Source: a virus. From it: a stretch of 64,000 nt of DNA. Of this stretch, positions 58,555-64,000 are shown piece after piece. Location: positions 62,001 to 126,000 of the IMG/VR virus record IMGVR_UViG_3300020183_000007; one strand, 5' to 3'. The position numbers were made by a program, and so were the translations under genes. The number at the start of each line of letters is the position of its first letter. The first letter of the stretch is position 1. A model generated the notes under the pieces. That model made no database searches, was not told the DNA's origin, and was given only the letters and a program-made list of their open reading frames with translations.

Positions 58555-58596
58555 AAAGGTGTGGGGGGTCAGCCCTATCTGGCCCCCCACACCTTT
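58555..58596 (+). terminator. Terminator hairpin
   Basis: AAAGGTGTGGGGGG (58555-58568) and CCCCCCACACCTTT (58583-58596) form a 14-bp perfect stem, followed by TTTTCTTTT. It separates the polymerase-like and Tas-like genes. Confidence 0.88.
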
Positions 58597-58706
58597 TTCT
58601 TTTATACAAAAAAACAACATATTCCATAAATAAGCTATATTAACCTCTCATTTTCTACATATCATACTATACATGCCCATTGGGGCCTTAACCTAGAGGT
58701 TTAAAG

Positions 58707-59636
58707 ATGTCTACAGAATTCAATAACAATGAAGACAATGCTCCTGAAGATCTTTTTGATCTTGAGACCAATATGACTTCTGAAGATGATACTCTTCCTA
58801 ATGATCTTGTTCGTCAAGCATTTGACTTCTTCCAGTTCAATCAGCGTATGCTGAACAAAGACGTTCGCAATATGGAAGTCGATCTTGATCGACGTAGTGC
58901 GCGAGAACTTGTCTCGCTGTATTACGACCTTCAAAAAGCTCGTGTTGCTTACAATAATCAGGTCCGTGACTTAGTTAAAGCCGGCAGTCCGCACGATCTT
59001 CTCAGTTATTATTCTCAAATTATTGAGATGCTTGAGAAGTCACTCGTTGCACCTCTTGATCACTTCGGTGATCAGTTTGCTGTCGGTCGGTGGGCCAAGA
59101 GTCAGTATGCCATTGGACCAGTTATCACTGCTGGTCTTGTCGCCCATATTGATATCGCCAAAGCACCCACTGCTGGAGCTATCTGGCGTTTTGCTGGTCT
59201 CGATCCTACCATCAAGTGGGAAAAGAATCAAAAGCGTCCCTACAACGCACAGTTGAAAACGCTTACATGGAAAATTGGTCAGAGCTTCATGAAGTTCTCC
59301 AATAAAGATCAGTGCTTCTATGGCCACCTGTACAAACAGGATAAGGCTCGCCGTATTGAAAAGAATGAGAATGGCGATTATGCAGAATTTGCCAAGCATC
59401 TTCTCGCTACCAAGAATTGGAAACCCAGTCCTGCTAAAACTTGTCTGCAGGGGGGAATGCTTCCTCCTGGTCAGATTGATGCACAAGCACGACGTTTGGC
59501 AGCCAAGATCTTCCTGAGCCACTACCATGCAGTGGCATATCAGGCACATTATGGCACTCCTGCTCCTCGGCCATACATCATTCAACATGGTGGACACGTT
59601 CACGAGATTGCTATTCCCAACAATCCGTTTGCGTAA
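58707..59636 (+). CDS. tasA-like: Nop/IS110-like RNA-guided protein, TasA-like
   Basis: A 309-aa protein. Acidic N-terminus 1-30; helical coiled-coil part about 35-115; then WAKSQYAIGPVITAGLVAHI (129-148) and AGAIWRFAGLDP (157-167), the helix-hairpin-helix core shared by the IS110 C-terminal domain and Nop56/58-type RNA-binding proteins; then a helical part with FYGHLYKQDKARRI (204-217) and a final helix-rich tail. No RuvC, DEDD or HNH nuclease motif is present. An alternating-repeat array starts about 100 bp after its stop, matching a TIGR-Tas system in which TasA lacks a nuclease. It would bind processed dual-spacer guide RNAs and direct binding of DNA. Confidence 0.8.
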   Translation: MSTEFNNNEDNAPEDLFDLETNMTSEDDTLPNDLVRQAFDFFQFNQRMLNKDVRNMEVDLDRRSARELVSLYYDLQKARVAYNNQVRDLVKAGSPHDLLSYYSQIIEMLEKSLVAPLDHFGDQFAVGRWAKSQYAIGPVITAGLVAHIDIAKAPTAGAIWRFAGLDPTIKWEKNQKRPYNAQLKTLTWKIGQSFMKFSNKDQCFYGHLYKQDKARRIEKNENGDYAEFAKHLLATKNWKPSPAKTCLQGGMLPPGQIDAQARRLAAKIFLSHYHAVAYQAHYGTPAPRPYIIQHGGHVHEIAIPNNPFA

Positions 59637-59734
59637 TTCGCAAATAAGTAATGTTTGTTGCCGGAGTATATCCAGAAATCTGGGTATACTCCGGTATACA
59701 AATTTTTATAATAAACTTTAAATCACTCGCTTCG
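59637..59734 (+). other. Leader between tasA-like gene and array
   Basis: About 100 nt of AT-rich DNA. GGAGTATATCCAGAAATCTG and CTGGGTATACTCCGG nearby form an inverted stem (GGAGTATA/TATACTCC, about 59662-59695) that can terminate the gene. A promoter for the array may lie between it and 59735 (TTTATAATAAAC near 59705). Confidence 0.5.
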
Positions 59735-60133
59735 AATTGTAACAGAGTTCGCGAATGAATCATTCGTACAGATTAGTAACACGGACCGTGAATGAATCAA
59801 GACAATTAATTAGTAACAGAGCCGGCAAATGAATCACCATCCTCGATTAGTAACATTCGCTGAGAATGAATCAAGGTCTCCGATTAGTAACACCTTCAAC
59901 GAATGAATCAACAAACATGATTAGTAACATGATGTTTGAATGAATCATGGAGAACAATTAGTTTCACCGCATAGGAATGAATCAGAAGTTGTGATTAGTA
60001 ACACTAAGAACGAATGAATCAAGATCCAGGATTTGTAACACATCCCCAGAATGAATCATACGCACAAATTTGTAACATAGGCGCAGAATGAATCATCGAC
60101 AACAATTAGTAACACTGTTTTGTCAATGAATTA
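59735..60133 (+). repeat. TIGR-like dual-spacer array (10 units + 1 partial)
   Basis: An exact 37-nt period. Each unit is repeat 1 ATTAGTAACA, 8-nt spacer A, repeat 2 GAATGAATCA, 9-nt spacer B. Units start at 59735, 59772, 59809, 59846, 59883, 59920, 59957, 59994, 60031, 60068; a final partial unit starts at 60105 and ends with degenerate CAATGAATTA. The first repeat (AATTGTAACA) is also degenerate, and unit 7 has ATTAGTTTCA. All 20 internal spacers differ. If the first base of repeat 2 (G, A or C) is counted in the spacer, spacer A is 9 nt, as in known TIGR arrays. No CRISPR-type long direct repeat exists. Confidence 0.92.
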
Positions 60134-60166
60134 AAAAAATAAATTATAAATTTTAGGGACTAAATT

Positions 60167-60775
60167 ATGGAACAATATCTTAAAAAAATTTCTCCTTCTA
60201 CTCAAAAACTTATTGTTGATCATCTTAATGAAACAGTTTTACCGCATATGATCATTAATCCTCGTGGTTCTGCCAAAGGTCGTCGCCAAATATGGATTGA
60301 AACAGCAACTCCTATTCAGCCTTCTGCCAAGTTCCATGTTGGTTTTCAGGATGATCGTTTATTCAATTATATTAAGAAACTTGCTCCGGAAGGATTTACT
60401 CCCGAAACTATTTTAGTTACTAAAGGCGGAGTTATTCGTCGGCATCGTGACGCCAGTACATTGTCTTGGAAGGGCATGTCTATTAATCTTGGATCTGTTA
60501 CTTGGTATTATGAACGCAATTACCCTAATTATTTTTGGTCACCTGTTGATCACGAAACCATTCCTCCTGGACGGTGGGATTTAACAGGTGGAGAAGTCTT
60601 TATGTTCAACACCAAAAATGCTCATTGGGTTGAAAATGCACACCCTGAGCGTTGGGGCATTAATGTCTGGATGATCTCCGATAATGCTCGTTCAAAATAC
60701 GAGGAATTCTTATCTCAACGAATTGCTGGAACACTTTCTGAAGAACAGCTTAATTTTAAAAATGCAGGATATTAA
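60167..60775 (+). CDS. 2OG-Fe(II) oxygenase-like protein
   Basis: A 202-aa protein directly after the array. The metal triad fits H93-x-D95 (RRHRDAS) and H153 (NAHWVEN), with R162 (ERWGINVWM) as the 2-oxoglutarate-binding residue, the order of the HxD...H...R family. It would hydroxylate or demethylate a substrate such as nucleic acid or protein, but the target is unknown. It follows the array by about 33 bp and has no obvious motif linking it to guide RNAs. Confidence 0.6.
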   Translation: MEQYLKKISPSTQKLIVDHLNETVLPHMIINPRGSAKGRRQIWIETATPIQPSAKFHVGFQDDRLFNYIKKLAPEGFTPETILVTKGGVIRRHRDASTLSWKGMSINLGSVTWYYERNYPNYFWSPVDHETIPPGRWDLTGGEVFMFNTKNAHWVENAHPERWGINVWMISDNARSKYEEFLSQRIAGTLSEEQLNFKNAGY

Positions 60776-60803
60776 TATTAGATATTTTTAGAAAGGAGCC
60801 ACT

Positions 60804-61193
60804 TTGTCAAAATTATCTCAAGCTTTTCTAAATTGTCACGTAGTGCAATACGTCAATAATACAAATGATCTTATTGATGTATACAGTTTACAGCCTTTAG
60901 TTGAGATAACTAATCGTTATGGTGGTAAATTTCTTTCTATTCCAAATGGAACTATTTACGGTCATCGTTTGATTTCTCCTGCCACTCATGTAGGAGTTAT
61001 AGATCTTTACGATGAAAACGATCCTATTCTTATATACGGTTTTTCTTTTTCTAATACTCTTCCGAAAACCTATAATGTTGTGTCGGTTGATAAATATTAC
61101 ATTATTTTCAAACGTTATGTAACTAATTTTAATTTAATTATTTCTGAATATAGCAGTTTTTCTCAACAATACCGTTCAGATATTGTCAAATAA
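60804..61193 (+). CDS. Unknown protein, TTG start
   Basis: 129 aa starting TTG with GAAAGGAG 5-6 nt ahead. A beta-rich protein (LVEITNRYGGKFLSIPNGTI; VGVIDLYDENDPILIYGFSF) with no Cys motif, resembling a small beta barrel. Function unknown. Confidence 0.55.
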   Translation: MSKLSQAFLNCHVVQYVNNTNDLIDVYSLQPLVEITNRYGGKFLSIPNGTIYGHRLISPATHVGVIDLYDENDPILIYGFSFSNTLPKTYNVVSVDKYYIIFKRYVTNFNLIISEYSSFSQQYRSDIVK

Positions 61194-61223
61194 TTTCGTA
61201 ATATTCAAAAAGGAACATTCGTT

Positions 61224-62246
61224 ATGAATAAGCCAATTAAACTAAATATTCAAAAAATTACTCCTACACCTTCGGTCACTAGAAAAACCAGAAAGGTCAA
61301 GGAAATTTCCGTTAATACTACTACTAAGCGTACCGCAAAAACTAAGTCTGTTGAAATTGACTCCGACGAAAATTTTGATACCGAGCTTGATCAATACGCT
61401 AATGTTGATATCACAGCTTATCTTCCTACTAATGCCAGCAAGCTTGATTCAAAGGTTTACCCTCGTGACATCCATATTGATCATTCTTACCAAAGACAAA
61501 CCAATCTTGCTAGGGTTAATCAAATTGTAAGAAATTTTACTCCTAACGCTATTGGCACTGTTTATTTGTCTATGCGTGACGATAGTACTCTTCACATCAT
61601 CGACGGTGCTCATCGACTCCTTGCTTTGCGTAAGCTCGGTCTTGATGATTATCCCATCAATGCCCAGGTTTTCTTTGGCTTGACTCCCAAAGAAGAAGCT
61701 GAGTTGTTTGTCATTATGAACGAAGCTCGTGTAAAGCCTCGTCGTCATGAACTTCATAAAGCTTCTGTTACAGCACAAGATCCTTTAGCAATAGAGATTG
61801 ATAATATTATTACTTCTCTTGGTCTTGTTCTTGTTGACGTTCCATTAGATAATCATGTTCGTGCAGTCAAAACTGTTTACACTCTTTACGCTAAAATGAA
61901 CAAGCGTTCATTTATCAATTTGTTTAAAGTGTTGAAGTCGGCTAACGGTTCTTCTTGTGACTCATTTTGTGTTCAATATCTCGTTGCTGTAGCTGTTATA
62001 CTAATTAAGTATCCTACTGTTGATATTGAACGTTTGATTCATGTTATTTCAAAAATGGGTCATCCTAAAGTTGTCATTGGCAATCTTACAGCTTCTGCCG
62101 GTGGAAAAATTACACTTTTGCAAATGCAGCTTGCTATTGCTAGCGTAATTGTTGACAACTATAATTCTCGCTTACGTAATGCTAGGCTTGATAAAACATA
62201 TATTATTACTTCCAATTACAAAACCTACTTAAATCCTGTTGTTTAA
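61224..62246 (+). CDS. ParB/sulfiredoxin-fold protein
   Basis: A 340-aa protein with an AAAAGGA site. A basic Thr/Lys-rich N-terminus (KKITPTPSV-like, TTKRTAKTKS) precedes a ParB-type core: VYPRDIHIDHSYQR, IVRNF, then HIIDGAHRLLALRKLG (DGAHR 127-131), a DGQHR-like ParB motif, followed by VFFGLTPKEEAELFVIMNEA. The C-terminal half is helical and may bind DNA. Family members hydrolyse CTP, cut DNA, or act as regulators; which applies is not known. Confidence 0.68.
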   Translation: MNKPIKLNIQKITPTPSVTRKTRKVKEISVNTTTKRTAKTKSVEIDSDENFDTELDQYANVDITAYLPTNASKLDSKVYPRDIHIDHSYQRQTNLARVNQIVRNFTPNAIGTVYLSMRDDSTLHIIDGAHRLLALRKLGLDDYPINAQVFFGLTPKEEAELFVIMNEARVKPRRHELHKASVTAQDPLAIEIDNIITSLGLVLVDVPLDNHVRAVKTVYTLYAKMNKRSFINLFKVLKSANGSSCDSFCVQYLVAVAVILIKYPTVDIERLIHVISKMGHPKVVIGNLTASAGGKITLLQMQLAIASVIVDNYNSRLRNARLDKTYIITSNYKTYLNPVV

Positions 62247-62585
62247 TTTAAATTTGCATACACGAACTTTACCTACTCAATCTGGTTGTTAGTTACTAAC
62301 CACACAGACGAGTTTGTCCGTTCTCGTCAAAAACGGACTTTACCTACGGAGTACGGGATGTCCTAGCCAAAAGTCTAGCAAACACGCTGAGTAATAGAAG
62401 CAATCCGCAGACGCTGTGCTTTAGTAGATGGTTCGACTCCATCTAGCTCCACTTATTTTTGCAATAGACAAACGGCCCGCTCAAAATTGTTGAAATTCTC
62501 TTTAGTTCAATCAAAGTTTTAAAACAAATTCATTTGAATTGCTTTCTCAAAACGAAATAATTATTCAAAAACGAAAGGAAAATTT
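62247..62585 (+). other. Intergenic with T-arm element
   Basis: A 339-nt gap holding the GTCCGTT/AACGGAC hairpin and T-arm element described at 62316-62451. The last 120 nt are A/T-rich and end in AAAACGAAAGGAAAATTT, the ribosome site of the next gene. Confidence 0.45.
62316..62451 (+). ncRNA. Second T-arm RNA element with conserved 5' hairpin
   Basis: The GTCCGTT-TTCTCGTCAA-type hairpin (62316-62338) is the same sequence family as that at 49488. GGAGT (62348-62352) pairs with GCTCC (62446-62450); T-arm GATGG-TTCGACT-CCATC (62427-62443) is canonical; A then CT follows the acceptor. About 70 nt lie between, much longer than in a tRNA, with no clear anticodon arm. A GAGTAATAG with two tandem stop codons lies inside. 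A degenerate tRNA/tmRNA-like element is the best description. Confidence 0.45.
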
Positions 62586-62936
62586 ATGAATATTTCTCTT
62601 AATCGAGATTGGATATCTTTTTTAAATTCTTCTTCCTATGATCTTTCTACTCATAATTATTTTACCACTTTACAAAATGACTTTTGTGATGTGATTATTC
62701 CAGAGAAAAAAACTCTTATTTATAAGTTTGGCAAAGTTTCTCGTAAATTTATTTCTTTTTTTCAAAAATCAGAAACTAAAGCAACAGCACTGCTTACTTA
62801 CTGGGCACTTGAAACCGTTTTGTTTGGGGCTATTATGATTGCAGCCGCAAACATTTATTCATTTCTTGCTGCTCTATTTCTTTATTCTTACGGTACTTAT
62901 GCTATTTTTAGTGCCATTAATACATTTGCGAAATAA
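62586..62936 (+). CDS. Small membrane protein
   Basis: A 116-aa protein with a CGAAAGG site. A hydrophilic start, then two C-terminal membrane helices (TVLFGAIMIAAANIYSFLAA; LFLYSYGTYAIFSAINTFA). It could be a membrane effector. Not recognised. Confidence 0.5.
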   Translation: MNISLNRDWISFLNSSSYDLSTHNYFTTLQNDFCDVIIPEKKTLIYKFGKVSRKFISFFQKSETKATALLTYWALETVLFGAIMIAAANIYSFLAALFLYSYGTYAIFSAINTFAK

Positions 62937-62941
62937 TTAAT

Positions 62942-63538
62942 ATGGCTTATGATCTAACTAAAATTAAAGAAGAATGTTTTATCATTGATGAAGAAATTAA
63001 TATTATTCAAAATGTATTGATGGAAACTTCATCACGTGGAGCAAAATATCATCCAACAATAACCTTTTTTCAAGACGGTAAAACTCGTCAAGTAGCTGTT
63101 ACGATACTATCTCAACCTACTTTTAGTGAAACACTAATTCGTATTGCTGAAACGTTACATCTTTATCCATGTTTACGTTCTAGTTGTGCTGTCGTTTCTC
63201 TTGATTCTACTATTCAAAATACTGATAATCAGTCTTTTGATTGTCTGCAAATTTTTCTAATTTCTGAATATCAAGGTTATATTATACAGCTTCCTTATAC
63301 TAAGAATCAAGATAATACTATTCTTTGGCATACTGATCAATTTCAAACTGAAAATCTTTTATCCACAAATTTTGATGGTTTGACCAAAGATATGATTAAT
63401 CTTTTTTTTACGTTTACCCATCTAAACGCTCCCACCTATACGGCCCACGAATGTTTATCTTATCTTAGTTATTCTGGGGCAGGTATAGCAGTTTTTGATT
63501 CCTTGAAAATTGCATATTACGATGCAGTTTATCAATAA
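62942..63538 (+). CDS. Unknown protein upstream of mini-array
   Basis: A 198-aa soluble protein (MAYDLTKIKEECFIIDEEIN...) with alternating helices and strands and several Thr/Ser-rich turns; no recognisable catalytic or metal motif. It starts 5 bp after the membrane-protein stop. The one-unit array at 63564 begins 25 bp after its stop. Confidence 0.5.
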   Translation: MAYDLTKIKEECFIIDEEINIIQNVLMETSSRGAKYHPTITFFQDGKTRQVAVTILSQPTFSETLIRIAETLHLYPCLRSSCAVVSLDSTIQNTDNQSFDCLQIFLISEYQGYIIQLPYTKNQDNTILWHTDQFQTENLLSTNFDGLTKDMINLFFTFTHLNAPTYTAHECLSYLSYSGAGIAVFDSLKIAYYDAVYQ

Positions 63539-63563
63539 TATAAACAAATAATATATAAGAACA

Positions 63564-63610
63564 ATTAGTAACATCCTTAGGGAATGAATCAAAAAAGACG
63601 ATTACTAACG
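63564..63610 (+). repeat. One-unit TIGR-like mini-array
   Basis: ATTAGTAACA (63564-63573), 8-nt spacer TCCTTAGG, GAATGAATCA (63582-63591), 9-nt spacer, then degenerate ATTACTAACG (63601-63610). Both repeats are identical to those of the main array and the 37-nt period is kept, but only one full unit is present. It lies about 3.4 kb from the main array. Confidence 0.88.
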
Positions 63611-63624
63611 ATGCAGTAAGTGCT

Positions 63625-63792
63625 ATGGAAAATAAAAATATTAAATATATTGCTGCCAAAAAGTGCAGTGCAACAAAATATCAAATTCCTCATATAATAA
63701 AATCATATGTTATTATAGATCAGGAATTTGAAAATCGGATTAAAGATCTAATGGAATCCGAATATTATTTAACGGAATTAGAATTTAGTTGA
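63625..63792 (+). CDS. Small protein, 55 aa
   Basis: A 56-codon ORF beginning 14 bp after the mini-array (MENKNIKYIAAKKCSATKYQ...), basic at the N-terminus with an acidic helical C-terminus. No good ribosome site. It precedes the helicase. Too short for routine annotation. Confidence 0.4.
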   Translation: MENKNIKYIAAKKCSATKYQIPHIIKSYVIIDQEFENRIKDLMESEYYLTELEFS

Positions 63793-63809
63793 ACTGTAGG
63801 AAAAACAAT

Positions 63810-64000
63810 ATGTTGCAACTTAGACCATATCAGCAAGAAGCATTGAATTCTATTGTTTCTTTTGCTGATAAAGGAATAGTTCGTCAGCTTGTTGTTCTTC
63901 CTACTGGTTCAGGTAAAACTGTTATCTTTTCCCATCTTCCGCAGTTCAAACAAAAAAGCCTCCCTATGCTTGTTTTGGCCCATAGAGAAGAGCTTCTTCA
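63810..64000 (+). CDS. SF2 helicase (partial, cut by window end)
   Basis: The first 63 residues are present, continuing past the window. RPYQQEALNSIV is a Q-motif-like start, and LPTGSGKTVIF is the Walker A motif (motif I); MLVLAHREELL is motif Ia. This is a DEAD/DEAH-type (UvsW or restriction-type R-subunit-like) helicase. Its function cannot be set without the rest. Confidence 0.85.
   Translation, partial: MLQLRPYQQEALNSIVSFADKGIVRQLVVLPTGSGKTVIFSHLPQFKQKSLPMLVLAHREELL

Noticed and set aside
58707-59636. A complete IS110 transposase and insertion sequence
   Set aside because: The protein lacks the N-terminal DEDD (RuvC-like) domain, and no inverted or direct element ends are seen; only the C-terminal-type domain is present.
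59735-60133. CRISPR array
   Set aside because: Repeats are only 10 nt, two different repeats alternate, and spacers are 8-9 nt. No Cas genes are near. The dual-repeat form fits TIGR, not CRISPR.
62348-62451. Full tmRNA with a proteolysis tag
   Set aside because: The acceptor pairing is weak, the middle is too short, and no Ala-rich tag with resume codon is convincing, though tandem stops are present.

Overview
The window is part of a large tailed-phage (or prophage-like) genome. A contractile-tail sheath, portal, large terminase, HK97-type capsid, fused prohead protease-scaffold and several fibres indicate a myovirus. The host is probably a Gram-positive actinobacterium: strong AGGAGG-type ribosome sites, an actinobacterial-looking RecA, LysM and transglycosylase-type wall proteins, and no outer-membrane functions all point that way, but this is inference.

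Layout. (1) About 1-29,400, minus strand, AT-rich: a nearly gapless virion morphogenesis operon read from 29,360 down to 1. It runs from a ClpB-like AAA+ unfoldase, small zinc proteins, a 1170-aa protein with a DEDDh exonuclease domain, glycine-zipper proteins and TerL, through fibres, portal, a glycosyltransferase, protease-scaffold and capsid, to baseplate and fibre proteins and the tail sheath. (2) 29,500-33,200: a divergent recA and small genes, AT-rich. (3) About 33,400-46,900: an abrupt switch to GC-rich DNA with about 25 short plus-strand genes. Each sits in a cassette of hairpin terminator, T-run, GAGGATAGACC-like motif, leader and strong ribosome site. Several cassettes are duplicated, and there are paired PcfJ-like, LysM and small-protein paralogues. 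It looks like a host-takeover or terminal-repeat-type accessory island. (4) 46,900-64,000: AT-rich plus-strand genes. These include an SSB-like protein, FlbD-like pair, HicA-like protein, tRNA-Arg, two exported transglycosylases with a membrane (holin-like) protein, a double-psi-barrel RNA-polymerase-like protein, a Nop/IS110-like protein with a guide-like repeat array, a 2OG oxygenase, a ParB-like protein and the start of an SF2 helicase.

Most exciting system: 58,707-60,133. A 309-aa protein carries the Nop/IS110 C-terminal (Transposase_20-like) domain but no nuclease domain. It is followed by an array with an exact 37-nt period in which two different 10-nt repeats (ATTAGTAACA and GAATGAATCA) alternate with unique spacers of 8 and 9 nt. 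This matches the architecture of TIGR-Tas dual-spacer RNA-guided systems (TasA-like). A one-unit copy of the same array lies at 63,564-63,610.

Other unusual signals are a DFDGE-motif polymerase-like protein, three tRNA-like elements at gene 3' ends (one resembling a tmRNA tRNA-like domain without its message part), a roughly 500-nt highly structured non-coding region at 47.3-47.8 kb, and duplicated structured leaders in the GC-rich island.
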